Assembly (NCBI GenBank): GCA_017502165.1
Contig: JAFVVO010000010.1
Span: 39,338 to 103,337, forward strand
Source: Clostridia bacterium
GTDB taxonomy: Bacteria; Bacillota; Clostridia; Christensenellales; QALW01
Direction: 5' to 3'
Length of the DNA: 64,000 nt
Part shown: piece by piece, positions 43,915-53,344 of the stretch
How positions within the stretch are numbered: position 1 is the first letter of the stretch
Layout of the letters: each line of letters begins with the position of its first letter
Notes under the pieces: generated by a model
The model's input: only the letters and a program-made list of their open reading frames with translations
Databases searched by the model: none
What the model was told of the DNA's origin: nothing
Made by a program: the position numbers and the translations under genes

Positions 43915-44153
43915 AAAATTTCCTCTGCCATAGGACTGTTTTGCATTTTTGCTTCCTTTTCTTCCGTAAACAGCACCTTAAAGGACAGTAACCTTTCTCC
44001 AAATTTAATTTTAATAACGTCACCCTTTTTAACGGTGTAGCCTGCCTTTGCCTGCTTGCCGTTAACCTCTACCCTGCCTGCATCACAGGCATCGTTAGAG
44101 ACGGTGCGACGCTTAATTATCCTGGAAACCTTTAAGAATTTATCAAGACGCAT
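43911..44153 (-). CDS. S4-domain RNA-binding protein (RqcP/YabO-like)
   Basis: An 80-residue protein that is almost entirely an S4 RNA-binding fold: MRLDKFLKVSRIIKRRTVSN, then GRVEVNGKQAKAGY and GDVIKIKFG. It fits RqcP (YabO/YlmH group), which steadies the tRNA on stalled 50S subunits during ribosome quality control, though short S4 proteins are hard to tell apart. First gene of the operon that runs through ispDF and radA; a TATAAT on the minus strand lies at 44214-44219. Confidence 0.8.
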   Translation of the reverse strand: MRLDKFLKVSRIIKRRTVSNDACDAGRVEVNGKQAKAGYTVKKGDVIKIKFGERLLSFKVLFTEEKEAKMQNSPMAEEIL

Positions 44154-44275
44154 TTTGTTTTTTCCTTTTGCGAATTTTCTTTTTTCAGACCGTAGTCCCC
44201 TATTATTTAATATATTATACCATATTATTTTTAGTTTGAATAGGGGTAATTTGTGTTAATATTCTAAAAATATTA

Positions 44276-44304
44276 GTGCAAATTTTCGCATATAATGGTA
44301 TAAT
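44276..44304 (+). promoter_or_regulatory. Probable promoter of the cation exporter gene
   Basis: Two TATAAT boxes in tandem (44291-44296, 44299-44304); GTGCAA (44276-44281) is 17 bp before the second. The -35 is weak. Confidence 0.5.
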
Positions 44305-44335
44305 ATCTGAGTAAATAAAGCTTTAAGAGGTTATT

Positions 44336-45526
44336 ATGTTTGATTTATTAGCAAAAATTCTGGTTAAGGACCATAAAAATACTTCCGATTCCCTTGTCCG
44401 CCAAAGATACGGCATTGTCAGCGGAATTTTAGGAATTATCTGCAACCTTGTTTTATTTGCCTTAAAGCTTGCGGTAGGTATTTTAATCAACAGCGTGGCG
44501 ATTATTTCCGACGCCTTTAACAACTTATCGGATATGGGCTCAACGGTGGTTTCCATTGCGGGAATTAAATTAAGCAATCAGAAGCCCGATAAGGATCACC
44601 CCTTCGGCCACGGCAGATACGAATACATCTCCGCCTTAGTGGTGTCATTTATCATAATGCTTGTGGGCTTTGAGCTTTTAAGAAGCTCCTTTGATAAAAT
44701 TATTTCGCCTCAGCCCGCTCAGGACGTTAACTGGCTTTTAATTATTTTACTTGCCCTTTCCCTGCCCATTAAGCTCTTTATGTTTGGCTACAACAAGCAT
44801 TTCGGAAAGGCAATTTCCTCTGCTCCCCTGCTTGCAACGGCTACGGACAGCAGAAACGACTGCATTGCCACAAGCGCGGTTATTATGTCCGCAATAGTTG
44901 ACGGCCTGCACCTGCTTCCCTTTGTTATTGACGGCTACGTTGGCGCAATAGTTTCCCTTTTAATTATGTATGCAGGCTTTACCGTTGCCAAGGACACTAT
45001 TGACCTTTTATTAGGAAGCGCTCCCGACCCTGAAACAGTAAAGGCTATCCGCGATATTTTACTTGAAACCCCTGAAATAATGGACATTCACGACCTTATC
45101 GTGCACGATTACGGTCCCGGAAGACTGTTTGCTTCCGTTCATGCAGAGGTTCGGGACGACACTGATATTGTTGCCGCCCACGAGGCCATTGATGCGGCTG
45201 AAAAGGAAATCTATTCCCGCCTTAACTGCGAAATGAGCATACATATGGATCCCGTTTCAGTTAACAATCCCATTTTAGACAACGCAAGAGCCGCCATTTT
45301 AGCCACCTTAAAGGAATGTGATTGCCCCTGGAATATTCACGATTTGAGAATGACCGACGGCGCAGAAAACATAAATATTATTTTCGATATGATGGTGCCC
45401 TTTAACGTTTCCGCGGAGCACATAAAGGAAATCTGCTCAAGCATCAGAAGTGCGCTTACAAGCGTTGATTCAAGATATTCCGTTGTAATTCAAATTGATA
45501 CGGACTTCTCTAACGTGATAAAATAA
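44336..45526 (+). CDS. Cation diffusion facilitator family transporter
   Basis: An exporter of divalent metal ions in exchange for protons. The 396-residue chain has about six membrane helices within the first 230 residues. Metal-site motifs are SDAFNNLSDMGS near 61-72 and TDSRNDCIATS near 178-188; HPFGHGRYEY near 88-97 is the family signature. The cytoplasmic C-terminal domain (about 240-320) is followed by an extra domain of about 75 residues that resembles a second copy. DAFNNLSD at the first site differs from the zinc-type HxxxD, so manganese or iron is possible. Confidence 0.92.
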   Translation: MFDLLAKILVKDHKNTSDSLVRQRYGIVSGILGIICNLVLFALKLAVGILINSVAIISDAFNNLSDMGSTVVSIAGIKLSNQKPDKDHPFGHGRYEYISALVVSFIIMLVGFELLRSSFDKIISPQPAQDVNWLLIILLALSLPIKLFMFGYNKHFGKAISSAPLLATATDSRNDCIATSAVIMSAIVDGLHLLPFVIDGYVGAIVSLLIMYAGFTVAKDTIDLLLGSAPDPETVKAIRDILLETPEIMDIHDLIVHDYGPGRLFASVHAEVRDDTDIVAAHEAIDAAEKEIYSRLNCEMSIHMDPVSVNNPILDNARAAILATLKECDCPWNIHDLRMTDGAENINIIFDMMVPFNVSAEHIKEICSSIRSALTSVDSRYSVVIQIDTDFSNVIK

Positions 45527-45570
45527 AAACGGTTGCAGAAAAGACATTGCCCGTATTTCCGATTCATATT

Positions 45571-45599
45571 AAAAGCGGTCAGCAAAACTGACCGCTTTT
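45571..45599. terminator. Bidirectional hairpin terminator
   Basis: Perfect 12-bp stem AAAAGCGGTCAG/CTGACCGCTTTT with CAAAA loop, between the convergent exporter and aspS genes. Confidence 0.92.
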
Positions 45600-45602
45600 A
45601 TT

Positions 45603-47393
45603 TTATTCCTTTTCAACTGTTGATGCGATGAACAGCTCGTCCATTTGTTTTTGCTCAACCGCGTCAGGTGCACCGGTGAGCAGGCAGGATGCATTTTGCA
45701 TCTTGGGGAATGCGATAACGTCTTTAATGTTATCTGCCCCTGCTAAAAGCATTACAAGTCTGTCAAAGCCAAGGGCAAGACCGCCGTGTGGAGGTGCGCC
45801 GTATTTGAAGGCTTCAACAAGGAAGCCGAATCTGTCGTCAATATCGCTTTGCTCAAAGCCAAGCATCTTGAACATTCTGTTCTGAATTTCAGAGGAGTGA
45901 ATTCTTATACTGCCTCCGCCGAGCTCATAGCCGTTAAGCACGATGTCGTACGCCTTTGCTCTGACTGCGCCGGGGTTGGTTTCAAGAATATCAAGGTCTT
46001 CATCCATAGGTGAAGTAAAGGGATGGTGTACGGCAACATAACGGTTCTCTTCCTCGGAATACTCGAACAAGGGGAACTCAGTTACCCAAACAAGTTCATA
46101 GGTGTTTTCCTTGATAAGATTTGTTCTTCTTGCAATTTCCTGACGAAGCTGACCAAGGCTATCGAATACCACGTTGTTTTTATCAGCAACAACGAAGATA
46201 ATATCGCCGTTTTCAGCGCCAACGCGGTTTGCGATTGCATCAAATTCTTCACTTGTGAAGAACTTGTTAACGCTTGAGCGGTAGCCCTCGGCAGTTTTAA
46301 TAATCCACACAAGGCCTTTGGCTCTGTAGGTTTTAATGTATTCAGCCAAGGAGTCAATATCCTTACGGGAGAACTTATCTGCGCAGTCCTTAGCTACGAT
46401 TGCGCGAACGCTTCCGCCGTTTTTAATTGCATCGGCAAAAACGGAGAAGGAGCAATTTTCCACCATATCGGAAATATTTTTAAGCTCCATACCGAAACGA
46501 AGGTCAGGCTTATCGGAACCGTAGTTTTCCATAGCGTCGCAGTATTTCATTCTGCGGATAGGCAGGTTAATGTCAACGTTAAGGGTATCCTTGAACACCT
46601 TTTTAAGAAGACCTTCCGTCATAGCAATAACGTCGTTTTCTTCAACGAATGACATTTCCATATCAATCTGAGTAAATTCAGGCTGACGGTCTGCACGCAA
46701 GTCTTCATCTCTGAAGCAACGGGCAATCTGGAAATATCTGTCGAAGCCTGAAACCATAAGCAGCTGCTTAAAGAGCTGTGGTGACTGAGGAAGTGCGAAG
46801 AAAGTACCGGGCTGAACACGGCTGGGTACTAAATAATCTCTTGCGCCTTCGGGAGTGCTCTTTATAAGCATGGGAGTTTCGATTTCTAAAAATCCGTTAT
46901 CGCAAAGGTAATTGCGCACGCTGGACGCAATATTACTGCGCATAATAAAGTTGTTTTGCATCTTGCTTCTGCGAAGGTCTAAATAACGGTACTTAAAGCG
47001 CAGAGCTTCGTTAACGGAAACCTCGTCATTAACCTCAAAGGGTGTAACTGCCGCTTCGGAAAGCACCTTAACGTCTGTTACTTCGATTTCGATTTCGCCC
47101 GTTGCAAGCTCTTTATTTACGTTTTCGGGAGTTCTTGCAATAACTGTTCCCGTAACTGCTAAAACGTACTCACTGCGAACGTTTGCAATTCTATCGAATA
47201 ATTCTTTATTTTTCGTGCCGTCCCAAACCGCCTGCACGATGCCGCTTCTGTCACGAAGCCACATAAATACAAGACCGCCTAAATCACGTCTGCGCTGAAC
47301 CCAACCCATAACGGTTTGAGTGCTTCCAATATGTTCACTGCGGAGATTACCGCACATAACGGTTCTTTTTAATCCGTTTAATACTTCTGCCAT
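45603..47393 (-). CDS. aspS: Aspartyl-tRNA synthetase
   Basis: A 596-residue class IIb synthetase of the bacterial type. The N-terminal OB anticodon-binding domain covers about 1-105, the catalytic core carries FRDEDLRADRQPEFTQID near 220-237 (motif 2), the bacterial GAD insertion lies at about 290-410, and motif 3 is GGLALGFDRLVMLL near 535. It follows hisS by 10 bases, the common hisS-aspS pair of Firmicutes. Whether it also charges tRNA-Asn cannot be judged. Confidence 0.97.
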   Translation of the reverse strand: MAEVLNGLKRTVMCGNLRSEHIGSTQTVMGWVQRRRDLGGLVFMWLRDRSGIVQAVWDGTKNKELFDRIANVRSEYVLAVTGTVIARTPENVNKELATGEIEIEVTDVKVLSEAAVTPFEVNDEVSVNEALRFKYRYLDLRRSKMQNNFIMRSNIASSVRNYLCDNGFLEIETPMLIKSTPEGARDYLVPSRVQPGTFFALPQSPQLFKQLLMVSGFDRYFQIARCFRDEDLRADRQPEFTQIDMEMSFVEENDVIAMTEGLLKKVFKDTLNVDINLPIRRMKYCDAMENYGSDKPDLRFGMELKNISDMVENCSFSVFADAIKNGGSVRAIVAKDCADKFSRKDIDSLAEYIKTYRAKGLVWIIKTAEGYRSSVNKFFTSEEFDAIANRVGAENGDIIFVVADKNNVVFDSLGQLRQEIARRTNLIKENTYELVWVTEFPLFEYSEEENRYVAVHHPFTSPMDEDLDILETNPGAVRAKAYDIVLNGYELGGGSIRIHSSEIQNRMFKMLGFEQSDIDDRFGFLVEAFKYGAPPHGGLALGFDRLVMLLAGADNIKDVIAFPKMQNASCLLTGAPDAVEQKQMDELFIASTVEKE

Positions 47394-47403
47394 AATTTTA
47401 TCC

Positions 47404-48651
47404 TCATTTAATTAGATTTATGATTTCGTCAGCCTCAAGCTCCTGCTGAGTGCCGTCAACCATATTTTTAAGAGTGTATTTGCCCGTTTCAAGCTCGTTG
47501 GTGCCAATAACCACCGTATAGGAAACGTTCTGCTTGCCTGCGTACTTAAACTGCGCCTTAAAGGAGCGCTTGTTGTGGTCGCTATCGGCAGAAATACCGT
47601 TTGCACGCATTTTCTGTACCAGGTTAAAGGCGGCAATTCTCTCTTGGTCGGAAGCGCCTGAAACAACGAACACCTTGAACAGCTCAGGCTCCTCGGGAAG
47701 AAGCTGTTGCTCCTCCATGAGTATCAAAAGACGCTCAATACCCATACCAAAGCCGATACCGCAGGTTTCCTTTCCTCCAAGCTGCTCAACCAAGCCGTCG
47801 TATCTTCCGCCACCGCAAACGGTTAAGGGAGAGCCGTCAACAAGAGCGATAATTTCAAACACGGTTTTGGTGTAGTAATCAAGACCGCGAACAATTCTCG
47901 GATTAACGTTAAACGGAATTTCGAGAGAGGTAAGAATCTTTTTAAGCATTTCAAAGTGCTCGGCACATTCCTCGCAGATGTAATCGAGAATTACAGGTGC
48001 GTTATCTGCATCTCTTCCGCAATCAACGTCTTTACAGTCTAAAATACGCATAGGATTGCGTTCAAGACGGCTTAAGCAGGTTTCACAAAGCTTTTTGCCT
48101 GCAAAATACTCGCGCAGTGCCTGATTATATCTTTCTCTGCACTTGGGACAGCCGATACTGTTAATATTAAGGCTTAAGCCCTGAAGTCCGCAATTTTTAA
48201 GCACGTTATAGCCCAGCATAATAATTTCGGCATCAAGGGTAGGCTCGCTTCCGCCAAAGGCTTCCACGCCGAACTGATGATGCTCACGAAGTCTGCCGCT
48301 CTGTGGCTTTTCGTAACGGTAAACGGGAGTGAAATAGAACATTTTAAGAGGAAGCGCTTCATTAAATAAGCCGTGCTCAATAAATGCTCTTGCCGCTCCT
48401 GCGGTGCCTTCGGGCTTTAAGGTAATGCTTCTGTCGCCCTTGTCCAAGAAGGTGTACATTTCCTTCTGAACAACGTCAGTAGTGTCACCTACTCCGCGAA
48501 GGAAGAGCTCCGTATGCTCAAAGCCGGGGGTACGGACTTCTCTGTAGCCGTTTACCCTTGCGGCCTCTTTCATTATATTTTCAACGTAATGCCATTTATA
48601 CGCATCGTTTGGACGAACGTCTTTAGTTCCTTTAGGTGCCTGTGTAAGCAT
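47404..48651 (-). CDS. hisS: Histidyl-tRNA synthetase
   Basis: A 415-residue class II synthetase. It shows APKGTKDVRPNDAYKW at the start, motif 2 in FYFTPVYRYEKPQSGRLREH near 105-125, the histidine-specific LDYYTKTVFEI near 258-268 (HisA region), and motif 3 GIGFGMGIERLL near 300. The C-terminal anticodon-binding domain begins at about 325. Ribosome site AGGAG. No T-box fits in the short leader (about 35 bases). Confidence 0.97.
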   Translation of the reverse strand: MLTQAPKGTKDVRPNDAYKWHYVENIMKEAARVNGYREVRTPGFEHTELFLRGVGDTTDVVQKEMYTFLDKGDRSITLKPEGTAGAARAFIEHGLFNEALPLKMFYFTPVYRYEKPQSGRLREHHQFGVEAFGGSEPTLDAEIIMLGYNVLKNCGLQGLSLNINSIGCPKCRERYNQALREYFAGKKLCETCLSRLERNPMRILDCKDVDCGRDADNAPVILDYICEECAEHFEMLKKILTSLEIPFNVNPRIVRGLDYYTKTVFEIIALVDGSPLTVCGGGRYDGLVEQLGGKETCGIGFGMGIERLLILMEEQQLLPEEPELFKVFVVSGASDQERIAAFNLVQKMRANGISADSDHNKRSFKAQFKYAGKQNVSYTVVIGTNELETGKYTLKNMVDGTQQELEADEIINLIK

Positions 48652-48686
48652 AAAATTTCTCCTGAACTTAACTAATATAATAATAT

Positions 48687-48714
48687 ATTATAAATCATTT
48701 TTATTTTGTGTCAA
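48687..48714 (-). promoter_or_regulatory. Promoter of hisS-aspS
   Basis: Minus-strand TTGACA (48709-48714) and TATAAT (48687-48692), both perfect, 16-bp spacing. It sits directly after the hemZ stop. Confidence 0.88.
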
Positions 48715-48730
48715 ACGTATTAATGGGAAA

Positions 48731-50134
48731 CTAACAAAAAAGTTCCCTTTTTCTGCTCGTTGCCTCATCAATGCGCTGAATGTACTCGTAAATACTCTTG
48801 AAATTAAAGGCTCTCTCAAGACGTTCCTCTTCCCTGAATACTCGCTTCGAGGTACCGCCGCAGCCAAGGGCAAAAATATCGGTAGTTTCCTCCATAATGT
48901 CTATGTTGTAAACTCCTACGTGGCCGCGCTTTGCATAGCCTATGTTTTCAAAGTTACCGGTCATATATTTCTGGCGGTAAAGGTAGTAAGGCTCGTACCC
49001 TGCATTCATTAAAACGTCTTGCGCCCCTTCAACCATTTGCTGAACGTCTGCAGCGTTATCAAAGCTTGCCCCCTGCTCAAAGAGCTTTGAGCCGCGTTTA
49101 AGGGCAAGGGTATGAACGGTTATGTTTTCCGCTTCAAGCGACAATACCTTATCAAGCGTTGAGAAAAACATTTCGGGTGTTTCCCCCGGCAAGCCTGCGA
49201 TTAAATCTGTATTTATGGTCTTAAATCCGATTTTTCTTGCAAGGGCAAAGCAAGAATAAATTTCTTCTGCGCTATGGCTTCTGCCAATTAGCTTTAAGGT
49301 CTCCTCATTCATACTTTGAGGGTTAATACTTATGCGTTCAACACCGCATTTTTTCATCAGGCGCATTTTGTTTTCCGTTATGGTGTCAGGGCGCCCCGCT
49401 TCCACGGTAAACTCCACCGTAGGCTTAAAGTGTTCACTTGCACAAGTAAGCATTTCTTCAAAAAGAGGCTCCGTTAAAGCCGTTGGAGTACCTCCGCCGA
49501 TATAAAGACAACGAACGCTTTTATTCAATTCCTTAATTAACTGTGCCGTTTGCACAATTTCTTCTTTTAATGCCTTAACGTAGGGTATCATAAGGCTTTC
49601 GCCCTTAGTTGAATCAGTAGAAGAAAAGGAACAATAAGTGCATCTTGTTTTGCAAAACGGAATACCTATGTAAACGTCTATCTCGTTTTCTGCAGGGACA
49701 AAATAAGGTTTCTGAACAGTGCAAATTTTTTCTAAGAGCCTGCCCTTTTCCATAGGCAAGTCATATTTTTCATTTAATATTTCTTTTGACCCGTTATAAT
49801 CACGAAGAAGCTTGGTAGGTCTTATTCCTGTTAAGGACCCCCAGGGAAGATTTATTTTCGTTGCATTTTTAAGAGCGTAATAGGTGGCAAGCTTTGCCGA
49901 ATGCTTTCGCAAACGCTTCGTTTCTATTTCGTCCTTGCCTGAAATTTCTTCCGAATATTCTCCTATCGAGCCATTAAAATCAGCCTGAACGTGCGTTTTA
50001 TTTTCACTTAACCGTTCGATAACGGTTAATTCAGCGCCCTCATCCGTAAGTTCAACGGTATCCACATCAAAAAAAGCGCGGACTGTTTCGGATATATCGT
50101 TATAAAATTCTTTTACGTTAGTTTTAAGTTTCAT
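48731..50134 (-). CDS. hemZ: HemZ, radical SAM coproporphyrinogen dehydrogenase-like
   Basis: A 467-residue radical SAM protein of the HemN/HemZ family. The iron-sulfur motif is CKTRCTYCSF (about 170-179), followed by YIGGGTPT near 212 and a HemN-like C-terminal region. The N-terminal 150 residues (FYNDISETVRAFFDVDTVEL) are typical of HemZ, found in Firmicutes. HemZ is thought to act in anaerobic haem synthesis, although direct activity has been debated. It lies in the recJ-relA-dtd operon, one base from the metallo-beta-lactamase gene. Confidence 0.9.
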   Translation of the reverse strand: MKLKTNVKEFYNDISETVRAFFDVDTVELTDEGAELTVIERLSENKTHVQADFNGSIGEYSEEISGKDEIETKRLRKHSAKLATYYALKNATKINLPWGSLTGIRPTKLLRDYNGSKEILNEKYDLPMEKGRLLEKICTVQKPYFVPAENEIDVYIGIPFCKTRCTYCSFSSTDSTKGESLMIPYVKALKEEIVQTAQLIKELNKSVRCLYIGGGTPTALTEPLFEEMLTCASEHFKPTVEFTVEAGRPDTITENKMRLMKKCGVERISINPQSMNEETLKLIGRSHSAEEIYSCFALARKIGFKTINTDLIAGLPGETPEMFFSTLDKVLSLEAENITVHTLALKRGSKLFEQGASFDNAADVQQMVEGAQDVLMNAGYEPYYLYRQKYMTGNFENIGYAKRGHVGVYNIDIMEETTDIFALGCGGTSKRVFREEERLERAFNFKSIYEYIQRIDEATSRKRELFC

Positions 50135-50135
50135 T

Positions 50136-50735
50136 TTACCTCACAAACGGGTTAAAGGTTTTCTCCTGCTTAACAGTGCTCTCGTCTCCGTGGCCGGGAA
50201 GCACGCGGGTATTTCCATCTAAAACAAATATTTTTTCTTTTATACTTTTAATAAGGGCTTCAAAATCGCCCCCGGGAAAATCCCATCTGCCTACGCTACC
50301 GCAGAAAAGAGTATCTCCCGAAAACAGCACGTCTTCAAATTTATAGCAGACGCTCCCTTTAGTGTGCCCCGGAGTTGAAATAACGGAAAACTTCATTTTT
50401 CCAACGATAATTTCGTCACCGTCATCAACTTGGCAGTCTGCGTTTGACGGTTCAATAAAAACTCCTGCAAATGCGCCAAGGCACTTTTTATTATCGAAAA
50501 GCATATCTGCGTCTTCTTGAGAAACGTACACCCTTGCCCCTTCTTTTTGCAAAGAAGCAACGGCGCCTATATGGTCAAAATGCCCGTGAGTTAAAAGCAC
50601 TGCATCAATTTTTCCGCCTGCAAGGCTTTTTATCTTCTCAAAATCGTCACCCGGGTCAATTACAACGGTTTTTTCGCCGTCACAGACAAGGTAACAGTTA
50701 ACGCCCATATTGCCTACAGCAATGGTTTTAATCAA
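50136..50735 (-). CDS. Metallo-beta-lactamase fold hydrolase (glyoxalase II-like)
   Basis: A 199-residue hydrolase with zinc motif THGHFDHIG near 51-59, GHTKGSVCY near 125 (third histidine), FSGDTLF near 140 and LPGHGDES near 185. It belongs to the small YcbL/GloB-like group that follows relA and dtd in Firmicutes. The TTG at 50735 is chosen: AGGAG lies 7 bases upstream, inside the end of dtd, and the product begins IKTIAVGNMGVNCYLV as in homologues. An ATG at 50759 would add eight residues with no ribosome site. Substrate unknown; an S-acylglutathione-like thioester is possible. Confidence 0.88.
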   Translation of the reverse strand: MIKTIAVGNMGVNCYLVCDGEKTVVIDPGDDFEKIKSLAGGKIDAVLLTHGHFDHIGAVASLQKEGARVYVSQEDADMLFDNKKCLGAFAGVFIEPSNADCQVDDGDEIIVGKMKFSVISTPGHTKGSVCYKFEDVLFSGDTLFCGSVGRWDFPGGDFEALIKSIKEKIFVLDGNTRVLPGHGDESTVKQEKTFNPFVR

Positions 50736-50736
50736 C

Positions 50737-51186
50737 TTAAAAACTCCTGTCACTTTCAAGTAAAATAGTTACGGGGCCGTCGTTCAATAATTCAACCTTC
50801 ATATCCGCCCCGAATATTCCCTTTTCCACGTGCACGCCCTTTTCAGCAATTTTATTGCAAACAAGGTCGTAAAGAGGCTGGGAAATTTCTCCCTTTGCCG
50901 CCTTAATAAACGAAGGTCTTCTGCCCTTGCGCGCGTCACCGTAAAGGGTAAACTGGGAAACCGCAAGAACGCTTCCTCCCACGTCTAAAAGGGATAAATT
51001 CATTTTATCTTCTTCATCGCAAAAGATTCTTGCGTTGATTGTTTTATCGCAAATGTAATCTGCATCTGCCTCCGTATCAGTTCCCGTTACGCCTAAAAGC
51101 AGTAAAATTCCATGGTCAATTTTGCCTACTACTTCTCCGTCAACGGTAACGGAAGCGTTTTTAACTCTTTGTAATACTCCGCGCAT
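50737..51186 (-). CDS. dtd: D-aminoacyl-tRNA deacylase
   Basis: This enzyme hydrolyses D-amino acids wrongly joined to tRNA. The 149-residue product has both cross-subunit motifs: SQFTLYGD near 78-85 and NDGPVTI near 136-142. The N-terminus [20 protein letters not shown] is canonical. It lies between relA and the metallo-beta-lactamase gene, a conserved order in Firmicutes. Confidence 0.96.
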   Translation of the reverse strand: MRGVLQRVKNASVTVDGEVVGKIDHGILLLLGVTGTDTEADADYICDKTINARIFCDEEDKMNLSLLDVGGSVLAVSQFTLYGDARKGRRPSFIKAAKGEISQPLYDLVCNKIAEKGVHVEKGIFGADMKVELLNDGPVTILLESDRSF

Positions 51187-51197
51187 AATAACTTCCT

Positions 51198-53342
51198 TTA
51201 GTTGTTAAGTCTGTAAACCTCGTAAATGCCCTGAATTTTCTTGAAATCCTTAATAATAGAATCAAGCTGTTGAGCACTTGTGATACGCACGCCAACAGTA
51301 ATGGTACCTGTTCCCTCCTTTGTGGAAACGTTGAGGGATTCAATGTCGGATTTATGAGAATAAATGCAGTTGGAAAGCTCTAAAATGATACCCGATCTGT
51401 CATAGGTATGCATCTGAATGTTTGCAACGTAGTTTGTATCTGCATCAAGATCCCAGCAAACCTCAATTTCTCTTTCGTGCTCAAAACCGCTTAAATTGCT
51501 GCAGTCTCTGCGGTGAACGGAAACGCCTCTGCCTCGGGTAATATAGCCTACGATGTCGTCACCGGGAACGGGGGAACAACACTTGGCAAAGCGCACAAGC
51601 ATATTGCTTTCGCCCTTAACGATAACACCGTTCGTTGAATGCTCTCGCTTCTTTTGTTCCTTTGGTTTATCTTCGATTTCCTGAGCCTTGATAACCTTTT
51701 TATATTCTTCAACCAATCTGGGAAGAATCTGGTGAACTCTAAGTCCGCCGTAGCCAACGGAGGCGTACAAGTCCTCCATAGACTGAATTTTGTATTTTTT
51801 GAATATGGGATTAAGCCATTCGGGTTTTGTTAAGGAGGAAAGAGCATAGCCCTGACGCTTAGCCTCCTTATCAAGCATATCCCTACCCTTTTCGATGTTC
51901 TCCTCACGAAGTTCTTTCTTAAACCAAGCCTTTATCTTACTCTTTGCTTCGTTGGTGTGAACAATATTAAGCCAATCACGGCTGGGACCGTGTCCTGCCG
52001 TTTCGCTGGCGGTAAGAATTTCAATAATATCGCCGTTTTTAAGCTTAGTATCAATATTAACTATCTTGCCGTTGATCTTTGCGCCGATACATCTGTGACC
52101 AATGGAAGAGTGTACGGAATAGGCAAAGTCTAAAGGTGTTGCCCCCATAGGTAAGCCCTTAACGTCACCTTTAGGTGTGAAAACGAAAACCTCATCGTTA
52201 AACAGCTCCGTCTTAACAACGTCCAAAAACTCCGCGCTATCCTTGGCTTCGGTTTCAAAGTCCATCATCTTACGAAGCCAGCTGAGCTTTTCTTCGCCCT
52301 TTGTTAAGCCGCCCGTTTTGCCTTCTTTATATTTCCAGTGAGCCGCAATACCGTTTTCTGCAGTATTGTGCATCTCTTCAGTACGAATCTGTATCTCAAA
52401 GGGCTTGCCGTTTTTACCGATAACGGTGGTATGCAAGGACTGATACATGTTTGCCTTTGGCATAGCAATATAGTCCTTAAATCTGCCGGGCATAGGAATA
52501 AACTCACTATGCATAATACCTAAAGCCTCGTAGCAATAGCGCACGTCGGAAACGATGATTCGCACGGCGCTTAAATCGTAAATATTGTCAATGCTGTCGC
52601 TACCTTGCTGACGCATTTTTCTGTACACGCTGTAATAATGCTTAGGTCTGCCGTATATTTTAGCGGGAATACCGTTTTCAACGAGCTTACGGTCAATTAT
52701 CTGAATAATCTCTTCGATTACTCTCTGTCTGTCCTCTCTGCCCTCGTTAATGGCAGAATGAATATATGTGTATGCCTCAGGTTCAAGATACTGCAGGCAC
52801 AAATCCTCAAGCCGCCACTTAATCTGATAAATACCAAGTCTGTTAGCAAGTGGTGCGTAAATATCGAGAGTTTCTTTGGCAATTCTTCTCTGCTTTGACT
52901 CTTCGCAAGAGCCGAGAGTTTTCATATTGTGAAGTCTGTCAGCAAGCTTAACAAGTATTACTCGAATATCGTGGGACATGGCAAGGAACATCTTGCGGAG
53001 GTTTTCTGCCTGAGCGTCCTCTTTAGATGCAAACTGAATTTTATTAAGCTTCGTTACTCCCCGCACGATTTCGCTTACGTTTGCACCGAATTTTTCGGTT
53101 ATTTCCTCCTGAGTATGCTGAGTATCTTCAACCACGTCGTGCAGAAGCGCGGCGCAAACTGCATCGCAGTCCATATTCATTTGCGCCAAAATAAGAGCCA
53201 CGTTTTCAGGGTGACTGATGTAAGGCTCGCCCGACTCGCGCATCTGTCCCTCGTGGGCTTCAACTGCAAGTGCGTGCGCCTGCTTTATTTTGTTTGCTTC
53301 CTCTAACGGATATTGCTCAATAATCTGGTCAATAATACTCAT
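51198..53342 (-). CDS. relA: Bifunctional (p)ppGpp synthetase/hydrolase, RelA/SpoT family
   Basis: The 714-residue stringent-response enzyme makes and breaks (p)ppGpp. The N-terminal HD hydrolase domain is intact ([10 protein letters not shown] near 43; LLHDVVEDT near 66-74). The synthetase domain follows ([13 protein letters not shown] near 233-245; [10 protein letters not shown] near 310). Then come a TGS domain (about 380-440), a zinc-finger-like region ([13 protein letters not shown] near 570; HRRDC near 593) and a C-terminal ACT domain. Both catalytic halves look active. It follows recJ by 2 bases. Confidence 0.97.
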   Translation of the reverse strand: MSIIDQIIEQYPLEEANKIKQAHALAVEAHEGQMRESGEPYISHPENVALILAQMNMDCDAVCAALLHDVVEDTQHTQEEITEKFGANVSEIVRGVTKLNKIQFASKEDAQAENLRKMFLAMSHDIRVILVKLADRLHNMKTLGSCEESKQRRIAKETLDIYAPLANRLGIYQIKWRLEDLCLQYLEPEAYTYIHSAINEGREDRQRVIEEIIQIIDRKLVENGIPAKIYGRPKHYYSVYRKMRQQGSDSIDNIYDLSAVRIIVSDVRYCYEALGIMHSEFIPMPGRFKDYIAMPKANMYQSLHTTVIGKNGKPFEIQIRTEEMHNTAENGIAAHWKYKEGKTGGLTKGEEKLSWLRKMMDFETEAKDSAEFLDVVKTELFNDEVFVFTPKGDVKGLPMGATPLDFAYSVHSSIGHRCIGAKINGKIVNIDTKLKNGDIIEILTASETAGHGPSRDWLNIVHTNEAKSKIKAWFKKELREENIEKGRDMLDKEAKRQGYALSSLTKPEWLNPIFKKYKIQSMEDLYASVGYGGLRVHQILPRLVEEYKKVIKAQEIEDKPKEQKKREHSTNGVIVKGESNMLVRFAKCCSPVPGDDIVGYITRGRGVSVHRRDCSNLSGFEHEREIEVCWDLDADTNYVANIQMHTYDRSGIILELSNCIYSHKSDIESLNVSTKEGTGTITVGVRITSAQQLDSIIKDFKKIQGIYEVYRLNN

Positions 53343-53344
53343 TT

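Noticed and set aside
48652..48730. T-box riboswitch in front of hisS-aspS
   Set aside because: The consensus promoter leaves a leader of only about 35 bases, too short for a T-box.
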